Assembly (NCBI RefSeq): GCF_025118155.1
Contig: NW_026251396.1
Coordinates: 310,001-374,000, forward strand
Reading direction: 5' to 3'
DNA length: 64,000 bases
Origin: Cokeromyces recurvatus
Lineage: Eukaryota; Mucoromycota; Mucoromycetes; Mucorales; Mucoraceae
In this document: piece after piece, positions 35,408-49,622 of the stretch
Layout of the letters: every line of letters begins with the position of its first letter
How positions within the stretch are numbered: the stretch's first letter is position 1
Position numbers and translations under genes: made by a program
Notes under the pieces: model-generated
Told to the model about the DNA's origin: nothing
Database searches by the model: none
The model's input: the letters and a program-made list of their open reading frames with translations, nothing else

Positions 35408-36613
35408 TTATGAACGATCTTGTTTAAGAGGATGTGCTGGAGATGGATTCAAGATGGTATTATTATTTGATGGAGGTTGTTGTTGTTGTTGTTGAGGATT
35501 ATTGTAGGGCCAATAGCCACCAAGACTTGAAGGTGGTTGCTGTGAGATGGAGCCGTATGATTGCTGTTGTTGAGATGCAGTTTGGTAATAAGAAGGCTGT
35601 TGAGGAGCATTATTATTACTAGGATAAGATGGAAATGATGGCTGTGGCATAGTATTGTTTCCATAACCAGGATGATATCTGTGTTGATTATAAGGAGGCA
35701 TTGTGATTTGTGGTTGTGGCTGGGAATAATTTACTGTTGCTTGATTTATATGCATATTTGATGTATTGGTACTTGTTGGTACCATATTAGATCTAATGGC
35801 AGTAGTATTGGGCGAAGTCTGTTGTATCATGGGACTATGAGATGAAGCTGTTGGTTGAGGAGATAATTGATGCTAAATAAAGACGACATAATTAGTATAA
35901 CTGGCAAGTCTATAATAATCGAAACACCTCTCTCCCTCCCGCTCTTACTTACGTTTTTGGTATCTTCATGAACACGATTTAGAACGGGAACATTCGTTGT
36001 GCTGCTGCTGCTACTACTTGTTGGCTCATTAAAATTATTCTCTTTTTCCAATTTAGTATCCGATTCCATCTAAAAAAGGAAATTAGTTACATCATGCGAA
36101 TTCTGTATATATTTTTATACGCGTCGTACTTCGGGTACAGCTGGGTCGGGCGTATTTAAACAGGCTTGAATAAGGTTTTTTCCTTCAGGCTTAGTGACAA
36201 TAGGTTGCAGTTTAGTTGTTGTAAATGTGTACACTAGTCCTGTTTCTGAAACAACTAATAATAACACTTGTGTTCCAGTTAATGTGCTTAACTCGTATGC
36301 CTATTATTAATATTATAATTTGTTGTCAATTCATATTATTTCTATTATTATTATTATTTATTACATACTAACAAATAATTACCTTTTTCATAATACCAGA
36401 TTTACGTTTTGAAAAGGTAATGTGCCTTTTATTCTTATCTTCAATGTATTCAATCTTAATCTTTCTTCGTCCATTACGTTTAGAGGGTTTAGTTTCATCA
36501 TCTTCAGACTCATCTTGATCTATATGTTCATTTTGTCTCTTTTGTCTTATAATAATATCAATTTATATTCTAAACTATACTTGTTGTTTAATAACCTACC
36601 CTGCAGGTAACAT
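35408..36613 (-). CDS. SRF/MCM1-type MADS-box transcription factor
   Basis: Dimeric DNA-binding protein of the SRF-like MADS class (yeast Mcm1 recognises CC(A/T)6GG-type boxes). Exon 1 codes MLPAG. Exon 2 carries an acidic N-terminus and the MADS box KIKIEYIEDKNKRHITFSKR then KSGIMKK. Exon 3 continues AYELSTLTGTQVLLLVVSE, GLVYTFTTTKLQPIV and GKNLIQACLNTPDP, the SAM-like extension of SRF/MCM1 proteins. The rest is Ser/Asn/Gln/Pro-rich low-complexity sequence, including Gln runs from CAA repeats, and ends HPLKQDRS. The splice of exon 1 keeps frame only if the donor is at GGTAG|GTTATT. It is divergent from the URI-like gene, with 265 bp between start codons. Confidence 0.93.
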
Positions 36614-36878
36614 ATTTATTTTTTCCCCTTTTTTTTTTTTTTTAATTTGATAGTTTACAAATATGGATGTTAAAAAAAATTGCCTTTTACAAATAGAAAG
36701 AAATAAAAAAAAAAAAAGAGACAAATATCTAATAAAGAAAAATTATGAGAAAAAAAAGCTGAGTGGCTTATCATTGGCTACTACAAATTTATTTTAGAAT
36801 AGCGAACTTTGACATTTTTTTTTATTATTTTATTTTATTTTGTAATTATTTTTTTTTTTATTTATTTATTTTGTAAAC

Positions 36879-38568
36879 ATGACAGATTTAATTAGTCAAA
36901 TTGATTTGGTTAAATCAAAATTTTCAGATCAATTAGAAAATTTAGAAAATGAATATGAACGCTGGAAGAATTATAAAACAGATTATGATGCACTTGAAAC
37001 CCAATTAAAAACATTGCCTGATAAAACTTCACGCTCAGCAATGATACCTTTAGGTCAATTAGCATTTATGCCTGGTAAAATCATTCATACAAACGAAATA
37101 CTTGTTTTACTTGGTGAACGATATTATGCGGAAAGATCTGCTAAGCAAGCACTTGAAATACTTGGTCGTAGAAAAGAAGGTAAATACATACAAAAAAAAA
37201 AAAGCTGAAGCATAAATATAATGTTTCATCTTTACATTTTTTTTTTCTATAGTTGTCAATGAAAATTTAAGATTAGTTGAAGCCCAATTAAATAGTTTTA
37301 AAGCTAAAACCGACTCATTAACTAATTCAAGTATTTTTTCACAACAGCAGGTATATACATATATATATATATATATATGCTCTATCACGTATGCAGACTA
37401 TTTATGTTTTTATATATAGATTAATGAAGAAGGTTTACCTATTATGGAAATTAGGGAAGAACTACCTTCTGTAGATGAAAAGAAAAATAATGACAAAAAG
37501 AAAATAAAGAAGAAAGTTCAATTTCAAGAAAAAGAAGAAGAAAGTATAGAACAATCATTACCAGAATCTGTCCTACGTGCGCGACAATTAATGAAAGAAG
37601 CAGATGAAAAGATTAAGCAGCAGAAAAAGAACGACGATGATGAAGAAAACAAAGCATTATTTAAACTTTTACAAGAACTAGAAGAAGAAGAGGAGAAGAA
37701 TGAAGGAAATGAAACAAGTGAAGAAGTAATGAAATCCGATTATAAATTAGTGAATAGAATACCTAATGATGAATTTGACGATAATATTATAAATACAGAT
37801 GCTGATGACGATGAAGATGACAATAGAAAGTTTAGCGATGATGAAGAAGATGATGAACGTTATGATAGAGAAATAGCAGATAATATATTTGAGCGATTTG
37901 GTGCTGACGATGATGAACAATATCCATTAGATGGTGTTGTAGATCAAGAAGATTTTACTGAACATCAAGAAGATTTACCAGAGTCATCCTCTCAAGCCCA
38001 AATTAGATCTCCTGCTGACATCTTTAATACCGTCCGTCAAACACAGGCAGACAATGAATTCCAAGATGATTATCCTTCTTTAGATGATAACGAAAGCCAT
38101 GCAATGGATTTAAATGAACTAATAAAGGCAGCCCGTAATCATCATGAACCATTCTATCAACCTAAAAAGGGAACTGAAGCAATGATACCCATGGTAAAAG
38201 AAACAAATTCACCTAAAGAAGGACTTATTGTCGCTCAGAAACACAAATTAGATAATAAGGTGATGAAAGGAGCTGTTATGGAACGTGATATAGCTCCTGT
38301 TGATTTAGAAGAAGTGGAAGAAGATATGGACTTGAGAGAAGCCACTGCTTTATATCAACAAAAGAGACAAAACATGTTGGCAGTTACAGGTGGTTTCTCA
38401 TTTGCACCTAAGCCAGAATTTGAAGTATTTGATGAAGAATTACCTTTACCGAAGAAGAAGGATGAAGAGCCAAAAGAAGAGCCAAAAGAAGTTGCACCAA
38501 AGAAGATATCTCGATTTAAAGCAGCAAGATTGGGTCAAAAACTTAATAAAGAAGAATATTATTACTAA
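36879..38568 (+). CDS. URI/Bud27-like unconventional prefoldin
   Basis: URI (yeast Bud27) is a prefoldin-like protein that works with RPB5 and R2TP in assembling RNA polymerases. Exons: 36879-37179, 37253-37350 and 37420-38568. The first ~130 residues form an alpha-type prefoldin domain: coiled helix LENLENEYERWKNYKTDYDA, then MIPLGQLAFMPGKI, ILVLLGERYYAERSAKQAL and a second coiled helix NENLRLVEAQLNSF. A very acidic middle region follows (DDDEDDNRKFSDDEEDDERY). The C-terminus has GGFSFAPKPEFEVFDEE and the short SRFKAARLG box seen at the end of URI/Bud27 proteins. Total is about 508 residues. A different prefoldin-like protein is possible, but the C-terminal box favours URI. Confidence 0.85.
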
Positions 38569-38638
38569 ATGTTTTATTAAGAGAAAAGAAGATAATAACA
38601 ATATTAATAAAAAGAGATTTCTAATGATATAGTGGTAA

Positions 38639-41142
38639 TTATGAAATGCTTGAAGTATCGTCTTTTTGTTCTACTGTTATTATTGTTTCTTCTGTAGTTG
38701 TTGCTGATGAAGAAGAAGAAGATGATGATGATGAGGATACAGCGGTAGATATGACGTCTATTCATTGACTTTAAGTATTAATTTTATTTTATTATGGCTT
38801 TATTAGTCATTATATACCTTGTTCATCTTTATTATTTTCTAAAGAAGCTTTACTCTCGGCTGCTTCTTTAATTAATTTCCATACATGTTGCCTATCTTTT
38901 TGTATATCTTGACTTCTATTATAACACTATCTGTTAGTTCAACTTGCTTAATAATTATGTAAGCATTCATAAACTTACTTTTTTTCATTTTGTTTGAATT
39001 CATGTGTACATTGATCAAATAATTGAGGATCCATATCCATAAAGATTTTCAAAGCATTATAAACTAGTCCATGAATCGTTCTAATATGAATCATAAAGAG
39101 ATTAGTTTTCAACTATTTACATGATAGTCTCTCTCTCTCTTTCTTTTACCTATTCCAATGTTGCTGAGAATAAGTATATAAAGGTTTAAACATGATTGGC
39201 ATGATGACCTTTACATTCTCATGCATCAAGTTTAAAATGAATTCATTATTCCAAAGATAGAGAGCCCGCTCTGCAACCTGAAAATGAGAACTAGAAACAC
39301 ATTGAGCAATTTTTTGAAAGACGGGTACCATGATTTTAGGAAATTCAACATTATCTGTAATATCCAAGATTTCTTCAATCTCGTTTAAAAACATCACTTC
39401 TTTTGCACTATTCACTTTTGGCCAATAGCGTAATAAACTTTCCACAACCGTTTTTGTTAATGTCGCATCCTTCTCTAAGAATTGTACAACACAATAAGCT
39501 AATTGAGGATGGTAAGTTGATAAAGAAGTGGGTTTATGCAAAGGCATAAGAACTCGGATCAAAAACGTTTTATGCTCTTCTTTTAATGGAAGAGCAAAAC
39601 CATTAATAATACTAACAAAAAAAAGTTTTATGATTAGATCATTCATTTTCAGAGTAAATTCAAATTATTACCTTCCCAAAATTTCTAATAATTCAGCAAT
39701 GCCATTAAAACTTTCTGTTTCATAAATAAATTGGAAAAAGATGTTATTGATTGATTTTCTAATAAACGCTCTTAAATTAAGAAATTTTCCATATAGTCTA
39801 TGCAATGTCGTTTTTAAGAAATCCCTTTCACGAGGATCTTCGCTATCAAATAATTCGAGTAGCTATTAAAGAAAATAAAAAAAAAAGGTGAATAGACGTA
39901 TATAGGATGTTTATCAAATAGTGTATTACTTGTAAAATAAATTTCTGATCTATATATTTTTTAGCTTCATGAACATTAAAGTCAGGCGATTCTACAAATC
40001 TTAAAAAGAATTCATAAACTAATTGAAGATGTGGCCAAGCTGCTTCTAAAGTAGGTTCATCTTCCTCTGGATCATAGCCTTCTTCTCTATCAATGGGAGG
40101 AGGTATTGTACGAAATAGATTAACAGAAAACTATTAAAAGAGAAAAAATTAGCTTAAACAAGAATAAAAAAAAAAAAAAAAAAAAAAAAAATCCGCTATA
40201 CCATTTTAACAACACTTGGGTAAACAACATCAGTTATCGCACTTTTTGTTGTCGCAACATATTCCAACATGTCTTGTAAGGCTTGTCTTTTGATTTCTTT
40301 ACCATTCAAATCGGAAGAAGGATCACTAAAGTCAAATAAAACTTGACATTGAGCTAATTTCTTTAAAAAAAGATCAGTTCGTTTTGCGGGGGGGACTTCT
40401 TTTAGAGATGGTAGCTTTTCCAAAGCAACTTTATCATATACATGAAAACGAGAAGACTTTTGTCTACGAGGCATTTTGCCAATAGGTATTGTATCTTTAG
40501 AAGCACCCTTTAACCAGGCCATTGCATTAGGTTGTTTTGGTACATCCTTTGCTACTGATAAAAAGGGTTGTTTTTGTGTTATTGGCGACTAAAATAGTAT
40601 TAGGGCTTATATCCTACTAAATAATAATAATAATAATAATAAACATCTTACGGCTATACTATGATCTATGGATATAATAGGAGGTTCAGCATTTGTAGTT
40701 GTAGTTGAAGTGGTCGGAATAGTACTATTAGGAGGTGTAGTACTAGTAGTGTTATTTGTTGGCAACATGTGCTGAATCGAGGCTCGAGATAAAATAGAAG
40801 CTTTATTACTAGTGGCCGTATTTTGTCCACTAGTAGAAGCAGTTTTAGTGAATTTATTTGTAGATGATTTCGTTTTCTTCGTATTTGTTGAAGAATTAGA
40901 TGAAGTTTGTTTCGTTGTTATGAGGTCATTCATTGTAGAATCATTGACTGTACTTCGAACAGTATTATTATTGCTAATATTGTTATTATTATTGGTAGTA
41001 TTGCTATTTGATTTTGAAGCATCTTGTTGAGAAGATTTACTTCTTGAAAACTAAATAATAAATGCATAATCTGGTTTTAGTAGATTAATTTATATGCTAT
41101 ATTCATCTTTCCTCTTACAGCAACTTTTATTCCTTTTATCAT
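38639..41142 (-). CDS. PP2A regulatory subunit B56 (B'/RTS1-like)
   Basis: Regulatory HEAT-like subunit that directs PP2A in cell cycle, stress and chromosome cohesion control. Exon 1 codes MIKGIKVA (41142 to about 41119) and splices in phase to a Ser/Thr/Asn-rich N-terminal region. The conserved core follows with [154 protein letters not shown] and [15 protein letters not shown]. Further short exons end in a Ser/Thr tail [10 protein letters not shown] with stop at 38639. The core is intact and collinear with B56 proteins. The low-complexity N-terminus, as in RTS1, is not conserved. Confidence 0.93.
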
Positions 41143-41553
41143 TTACAGTGTGTATGTGTGTGTATATAATATAAGTGATATACAACTATAAATATTATGT
41201 ATGTATGTATGTGCGTGTGCGTATGTGTATATGTATGTTTATATGCCTTTTTCTAAAGTAAATGTTTTTTTTTAGTTGAAAAAAGAAAAAAAAAAAAAAA
41301 AAAAAAAAAGTGGAACTATCGTTGTTTGAAAAAAATAAAAGAAATAAGTGATTTTAAATTGTCGTTTGCTTAAGATTCATCGTTTTAAGCATTGATACTA
41401 AATACGATTAATAAAGGAAAAAAGATAACCAATGAACATACAGTATCGTATCGCCCTATTCCGTTCAGATAAAAAAAGTATATAGTATATAGAAGCACAA
41501 AAAATCTTTCCAAGAGATTAAGAGTAAAAACTGTATAGAAGGAAAGATGAAGT

Positions 41554-41595
<42 letters not shown>

Positions 41596-43209
41596 GCGGT
41601 ATTATGCGGATAACCAAGCAACCAAGGGAAAATCCGGATAAAGTAGAGGAAAAGAAAATTTATCATAAATGCGTATTTTATTGAATTGAATATATAACAG
41701 ATCTAATAGGTAAACTATAAAGTTGTAACTTGAATAATCTTGTACTTCTTTAGACTAATTCAAAAGGGTCTCGAACAGAAAAGTATCGGTTGTATATAAT
41801 AGAGTATTTACAAATACCCCATAAAATGTGAGCCAGTAAAATCAATATACTAATTACTAGGTAAACAGTTAGGGTGCTAATAGAGAAGAAGAAAGAGGAG
41901 TAAAAGGTCATAATTCTGTTCAAGACGGGACAAGGGTATTATCTTTTTTATTAAATACAGGTTCTTAATCTAAAACCTGGCTATCTAACAATGAATTTTA
42001 AATGAACAAAAAATTAAAAATTTAAACAAGTATACATGCATTATTATTTATTTAATATTAAATAAGTAGAAGCCTCTTCTCATGTATTCTTAGTACTTTT
42101 TTTTTTGTGCTTTTATCTTTATTCACAAATAAAATATTCCATATAGGTATCAAGTGCCTTAGATGAAGTTAGAATCCGTCTGTAGTGTACAGTCATTAAT
42201 AGGAATACAATTACAAGACCTATAATACCTTCTTCTATTGTATATAATGGCTTTCAAATATTCTTGATTTATATACTTGGTAAAGACGAAAAAACAAAGA
42301 AATAATAATAGTACACGATTTCACAATATTTATTGTATTATGTTAGTATACTAAAGACATAATATAGAGTAGTTATAAAATACGTATATAGTCATGTACG
42401 ATGGAATAAGCACTTTTGTTAAGTCAGCAATAGGTATTAGATCTTTTGACGCGTCCAACTTCAATATATATATATATCGATCTATATATTTGAGATATGT
42501 ATATAATTTAAATTAACTTTTTTAATAACAATTTACATTAATCCTTGCATTTTTATGTCTATTCTAGAAAATACTAAAAGAAAAAAAAATGCATACAATA
42601 ATATTGCCCGTTATTCGTAACAAAATTTCCTAAATACTCAAATTTCAATAAAAATGGGTGTACTTTTGATGCTATATGAGAGTGCTAAGAAAAGATAACA
42701 GTATGATGGATATATTGTACGTATATACAGCAAATGAGAGAGAAGAAGATTTATTGATAAAAGATATGCCATCAATTGTTGTTTCGACTACTAACTGTTC
42801 AATATCTTATAAAACTTTAATATTCGTTTCTCAAGCTTAATAGATTTGAGTTTATAACTGTAGAGAGTATATCACTTTCTATAATTGAAATTATATTCTC
42901 AGGTAGAGGAATAGATACCTAGTTTAAAATACTGAGTGTGAAGATAAATTTAATCTATATAATTGCATTGCATTTGTTGACTTTGAACATCAGTAAGTTA
43001 CGAAAAAAAAAAAAATAGTATTTTATTTAATTAGATTCACCAAATAAAATACAGCATATATCATTTATATAGGCGTGTATTAAATTCATATGATAATTTA
43101 TACAGATAAAAATGTATGTTTATGAAAGTGTGAGCTTAGTTACATATAGAATAGGCGGGAGGAGGAAGAAAAGCTATCTCGCATATAAAGAAAATAGTAT
43201 CTAAATTCT
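41143..43209. other. Gene-poor AT-rich region
   Basis: About 2 kb without a supported gene. It contains (TATG/TGTG)n stretches at 41150-41245 and A runs at about 41287-41309 and 41557-41593. The B56 promoter is at its left end. No transposon signature or tRNA was recognised. Confidence 0.45.
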
Positions 43210-45056
43210 TCATTTGTATGTTGAGAAAATCTGATCACTCCTTATAAAGTCAATGGACAAATGTTGATCTCTTATATTTTCTGGAATAGAATGGATATCA
43301 TCAATATATCCAAAATATTGCGAATTTTTATAATTGCATCTCTCTATAAGTATAAAGGATTGAAGTAAGCTTGAACTTACGATCGTTTCAGTAGACCATA
43401 TGCGAATAATTTGAATTATATTTTTACTTAGTGCAACAGCAATTGCAATAATAGCCATTTGGACCCTATATATAAATGTGTATATGTATATAAATAAATA
43501 CGAAAAATAGTTTATAGGAATCATTACATTACTTTTCAATAGAACCTGCAGTTTTCATAGCTTCATTCAAATGATGTATAAAATTGTATGGCAATATAAA
43601 GTTCCAACCACCGTTATTGTTAATGACAGGAGAATGCTCATTAAGCTTATAATTATATATTCATAGTTAAATTATCATAACTAAAACAGTCATAACACTT
43701 GTTACTTACTAATTTGATTTGAGTGTCGATAACACTCATTATCGATGGATTATGGATTATATTTTGGATATCGGTAGTGATATATCCTCCTGTGTCATTT
43801 GGGAATACTTGACAAGGAGGAATGATTTCATTACTCAGATCACTATCAGAGAATCCGTATTCCCATATCTGTGTTTCCTTGTGTTTTTTATGGGTCAACA
43901 TTCTCTTGTTAAATAATGAGTTATCCTGTCTATCAAACTAGAGAGAAGGGATGATTCTTAGTAAGAATATATTTATACATATATGTCTATATACATATTC
44001 ATTATGTGTACAAATATACTGAAACTTCGTTTGTTTAGATTCATACCATCATGATATTAACCGGCTTGTCTGGTGAATGAGATTTAGAAGGATTATAATA
44101 TTGTTTAATATTGTTGATGGCCCATTTCAGTTGTGAAGCTGTATGAGAATTTCCAATAATATAGAATTTAGATGTCGTCTTTAATTCTTTTAACTATGCA
44201 TTTATAAATTATTATCAGAGTTAATAAGACTACCTATATAATTACCTCATCTGGAAACTTCAAGTAAGATGTAACTTTGTCCCACGTAAAGAGCATATTT
44301 GATGAAGTTTCATCATTTTTAACATCATATACATTATGATATTCTATTGAATTATCCATACTTTTTGGTCTCCTTGGTAAATTACGTAAATAAATACCAC
44401 ATAGATCATTATATGCACTGGCTTTAAGCTCTGTTTCTTTACATTCACTGATGTAATCAAGTTGTTTTAATTCAGAACATGGCAAGATAACAAAAGCGAC
44501 TGTAGGCATATTAGCATGTGAAACTATACCTGCCTACATATAAGTATGTATACATGCATTAAAGACAAGAATATATATATATATATACATAGAATACTTA
44601 CTATCCTATTTACAGTTAGAAAACATCTTAATTTACTATATTCAACTATTTTGCCTTCAGGAATAATAGACATGATGTTGGATGTCTTATTATCTCTAAC
44701 AACGTTATTTAACGTACTTAAAGGTACATAAGAAGAAATACAAATTTCGTTTTCACTCATATAAGGATTCATACTTGCAGATAAATTAAAAAGCTTTCTT
44801 CATGTTTATATACACATGCATATACATATAATAAAAGATGAGTAATTGTATGATAAACATATAGAGTAACCTACGTTATTTCTTCTATATATGTATATCT
44901 TTGACATCCCTTTATCGTAATTACTGAGACTGGTTCATGAGCTTTTGTTAGAATACCACTAAGTTCAAAAAGTGCAGTTTCCCATACTGCTTTTGATCTC
45001 TTTATTGATAATGGGAACACATTTTCATTTTGTTCTCCTAATCTTTTGCCAATCAT
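43210..45056 (-). CDS. Uncharacterised multi-exon protein
   Basis: I do not recognise this gene. At least six coding segments splice in frame: MIGKRLGEQNENVFPLSIKR (45056-44875) and NPYMSENEICISSYVPLSTL (from 44773), then GIVSHANMPTVAFVILPCSE, LKELKTTSKFYIIGNSHTAS, KHKETQIWEYGFSDSDLSNE, and GGWNFILPYNFIHHLNEAM. The C-terminus is HLSIDFIRSDQIFSTYK, stop at 43210. Features are a mixed alpha/beta pattern with hydrophobic strands (TVAFVILPC, KFYIIGNS, NIMMV) and helices, and no membrane segment, signal peptide or cofactor motif. Size is about 480 residues. Normal amino acid composition and consistent splice phases support a real gene. The strand pattern with a VAFVILP strand faintly recalls SPOC-type beta barrels, but I would not name it on that. 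Confidence 0.6.
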
Positions 45057-48000
45057 GATTATAAGAAGAACTAAATATAAAAAATAAAAAAGAAAAAGAA
45101 TAAATAAAAAGTGTCGAAAATTAAGGCTTTTTAAATCTTGATGCTAATATCCATACAAACGCGTAATATAAGATAAAGTAGTAAAATACCTCCCTCTTTT
45201 TTTTTAAAAAAAAAAATAAATAAATAAATATATAAATAAAAATAAACAAATAATTCGCATGATTAAACTTTAATAACAAGGTTGATGTGTTTCTCGTGCT
45301 TGTACATTTTAGAACTAGTTATATTTCCTTCTACAGTAAAATTGTTTGTTATACACTTATCAAAGGAGACTGATAATATAGTGAGTGTTTACCAATAAAT
45401 GTCTCCTTAATTTAAGATTATTTAATTGCTGTATGCAGGTTAATAAACCACGTTTATAACTACCATAATTTAGTCTTAAAAAAAATAATCACAGTTTATT
45501 CCCTCTTATTTCAGGGCTATTGAAACTAGGTTTACGCCCTTGAACCCTATGATTTGCAATATTTAACAAAGAATTTACAAAGTTAGATATGTACTATTTG
45601 TTTTTTCTTCCCACTCGCAAATAGATTTTACAGGTTTTTTTTTTTTTGGATTAATTATTCTCTGTTTTTTTTTATACTATTTATAATTAGATTCACAGCC
45701 TTTAGAATTCATTCTTGTCCTTTCCTTATATTATCTGCCGCATTATAAAGGTAAAAGTGTAGTATTCAAAGTCTTTTTTTTTTCCCCTGCTGAATCAGTG
45801 GTTTGATAGTTATTATAAAACAAATTTAAAAAAGACGGAACACTATAGTTCTAAAGTTAATTATTTTTATTTATTAAAATTGATAAAAAAAAAACTGTTA
45901 AAGAAATAGTCTGCGATAGGATGTGAAAGCCAAGAAGAGTTAGTTAACGATGGAATAAAATATGTTATAGATATATAAAGTGTTAGATGCTTTGATATTA
46001 TTTGATAAAGTAGATCACAAGAGTTTCAAGAGAATCTAGATAATAATAATAGTATGAATTATTATTTTTTTTTCTTTTCATTTCTCTATTACGTCTTGAA
46101 TATAAAACGGGCTTTATATTCGTCTATACGATACAAAATAGTACAAAGAATATATTCATATACTCAATGTATTGTATATATATTATACAGTATATTTCTC
46201 TACTATTTACATTTAGCATTTATTCTATCTTATTTATTCAATGAATAAATTATTTACTGAGAAAGAATGATCTGTGATATGACAGCTTACAGTAAAATTA
46301 AACTGTCAAAGTGTTGTAAAAAGGGTACAAATAATTTATAGTTTTGTAGGAGACAGTTAACAATAACAATAACTTTATTTTCAACTCAAGGGATAAATTA
46401 ATAATTACACATTTCAGTGTAGATCCAAGGAGAGAGAGAGAGAAAAAGTATGCATATATATACAAATTACTTTCAGATATTACTATAGTATTATTTGTTA
46501 TAATGTCTTTTTATATAATCAAGACTAGATAGAATCAATCATAACAAAGTCACTAAATCAACAGAATTTGTATAAGCAGCAGCCATAACATCAGAGAGGA
46601 AATAGTTCCGTTTAAATAAATAAAATAAAAAAAAATAAAAAAAAAGGCTATATCTTTTATGATAATGATCTATCTAAAGTGTAGAGAAGATAAACGGAAT
46701 AATATCCTAATCAATTATACTGCTAAATATCTCTTTCATGTATCTAATAGAAAAACCCAGTAAGCTACAGTAAAGCACTGTTTATCTTTTTATGCCTATT
46801 AGACCGTTTGTTTATGTGAAAATTTTTTTTCTCCTATTTTTTTTCCTACACTTTTCTTTTCCTGTTTTCTTCTTCATTAAAGTGAAGTTCTGAGAATAGT
46901 GGTTACTGTAATAATTCAATCCCTGAGAGTAGGTTTTATTTCGAGTTTTCACGTCTCATTAAATAAGATTGTGAAAGGAGGCATATATCGATCAACCTCC
47001 ACGACTAAAGATTAATTTTGTAATTAATGACTACGGGTTAAGTTATACGGAAAAAAGAGTAAAAAAATTTAAGATAGATAAAAATAAACATGAATGCTAA
47101 AATGCGTTCAGTGCTTGTTCAAGTCTAGCAGGTAAAACAGCAAATACTAAAGACAAGAGATATCATTATTCTAAAAGTCAATAAAATGAGAGTCTACGAT
47201 TAGATAGCTGCCCTAATAAAGACACATTAAACTCTACTAAATTTTCATAATAGTCGAATTATTTATTTAATATTAGATCATAGCCTCACTAATTCTTACC
47301 AGTCAATAATATAGCATCTCAAGTCTACCTCAAAAGCCTGATAACTTAAATCAAGACTCTCCTTTCTCTGTGGATACAGTACTTCATTCTATCTTGGAAA
47401 TAATAATAGTGCTATTATAGAATGAGGTAAATAAAAACCTAGAATTATTGATATTAAGAATCATACTTATAGGTATCCATTTATATACAACTATTTTTAA
47501 GACTGCCTGGAAATTTAATCTCTTAATAGGACTAAACGTAAGTCTTTCAAATATGTAGAAATAAAGTGTTCACTTCGAAGCACTTTATAGATACTTGATA
47601 TGTCAGTTTTACTTAATTTTCACATGCATGCATTGGAGTGGTTATATAGTATATTAATAAAATGTCTATTGTTATAATGACATTATTAAATTTGGATGAC
47701 TGCTTTTTCGAAAAATTAATTAATTAATTAAATAAAATAGTAGAATATAAACGAAAATTCTTTTGTAACATCCTACAACTAGGTTACAGTTCAAGCATTT
47801 TACTTTTAATTATACTCTTTACAATCCTGTTTCAGTTTTGTTCTCGTTATTGATTAACCTTGTTTTACATGATTCGATAAATCAATCCATTATTTGATCA
47901 TTAAACTTTTTTTTTTCTTTAATTATTGATTCAAACTTTTAGTAATTTTCCTTTCTTGATCATGTACTTTCTAATGATTTATTCTTGTATTTTATTTTCA

Positions 48001-48519
48001 ATTCTTTCTCTTACCCTATATTTTATTCAGGAGCTTACTGGTGCCTTTTTAACTTTGTTGCGAAAATGAAAACTAAATAGCAGGTATCCGTATACAACAC
48101 TGTACAAGCTTAGTTCAAAATACATGTCCACTCACATAAATATGTATATAAAAGGAATGATTTGTAACCATAAAAGGATAAAGTGAAAGGAATCTTTTTT
48201 ATTATTTTTTCTTTTTTTTTAATATTTAGTAGCTACCATCCTTTTTTCTTTCTTTCTTTCTTTCTTTCTTTCCTTTTTTCTTTCTTTCTTTCCTTTTTTC
48301 TTTCTTTTTTTTCTTTTTTCTTTCTTTCTTTTTTGTACCTTTTTTATTTATTTATTATAAACTATTTATATTATACATATACCTTTATTTATTTATTTAT
48401 TTTTGCATTCAAGCTATTATACCTTTTATTTTACCCACTTTTCTTAATCTATTGTTTTACGAGATTAGTATATATTCAGATAGATAAATACATTTTCTTT
48501 TTTTTTTTGATCATTTTAG
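45057..48519. other. Large gene-free region (3.4 kb)
   Basis: No supported gene on either strand. The sequence is AT-rich and stop-dense. Open frames of 60-120 codons inside it are Phe/Tyr/Leu runs from T-rich tracts, notably the TTTC repeats at 48240-48330. It contains A/T runs and (GA)n at 46431-46445. The right end, with pyrimidine-rich tracts, is probably the RapGAP promoter and leader. No transposase, LTR or RNA gene was recognised. Confidence 0.5.
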
Positions 48520-49567
48520 ATGTTACGAAACAAAAAAAAACAACAATCTCAAAGTAACAACAACGGTGCTTGTAATAAAAATGAAACCCAGAAGAGTTAT
48601 ATTAAACGAGATGATGCATCTATTTCATCTATAAAGTCAACTACAAGTTCTGTTTTTAGTACTTCAAGTAGATTAAGTAACAGAATACCAAATCCAGTAA
48701 AATATTTTGTGGGTCGTGCTAAAGATTCAGAGAATAAAAGTTTTGCTTCAAAGATATTATTAAAGAGATCGACATTGATTAATTTTAATTTCTTCACTAA
48801 AAAACATGATAATAGCAACAATTGTACTGTACCCCCTAATAATTCAAACTCCGCTACTTTATTAACGAAAAAGCAAGCAAAGGAAAATAGACGTCGAAAT
48901 AGTACTAATTCACGTCTTTCCTTTATAGAGGATCATCAAGAAAATAATGTAGATAATTTAATACCAATAGACAACTATACCAACAGCAACAACAACGCTA
49001 ATAAAATATCTTTTGATTCAAAAAGTGAAAAAGTAACATCATCTCATTCTTCTCAGCAAGTAAAAAAGGAACGACAAAGAGCAAAATCATGTCAAGTAAA
49101 GTCATATATTGTATCTAACTATTATATTTATATGCTTATCCATTGTCTATTTATCAGGAAGAGAGCCCACCTACATTAAGTCAGTTAGCCACAAAAGGCT
49201 CTTTTCATCAACTTATGATGGAGTTACCCAACAGTAGTACTACAAATCAAATATCAGATTTACCTTTATTTAAAGGCCTTATTACTACTACTTTAACAAC
49301 CTTGCATACCCGGCTAGTAAATGAATGTGATCGTTCACTTTCGATGTTTATCTTAGCTAACAATACCCCTACTTTTGAAACAAAAAATAATATACCTCAG
49401 CAATTATCATCCATCATTTCAGACATTTATAAAATGTTAGAAATGGTAAAATGGGAAGAAAGTACGCAAAAGAAATATATAGAAATTAAACAAGATATAC
49501 AACAATTAGAAAAGAAAATTTTGGATGAAGAATTAACCATTACTCTACTTAAAGATAGTGTATGTAT

Positions 49568-49622
<55 letters not shown>

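Noticed and set aside
48183..48557. 124-codon frame upstream of the RapGAP gene
   Set aside because: Almost wholly Phe/Leu/Tyr/Ser from TTTC repeats; it is a promoter/leader pyrimidine tract and has no protein-like content.
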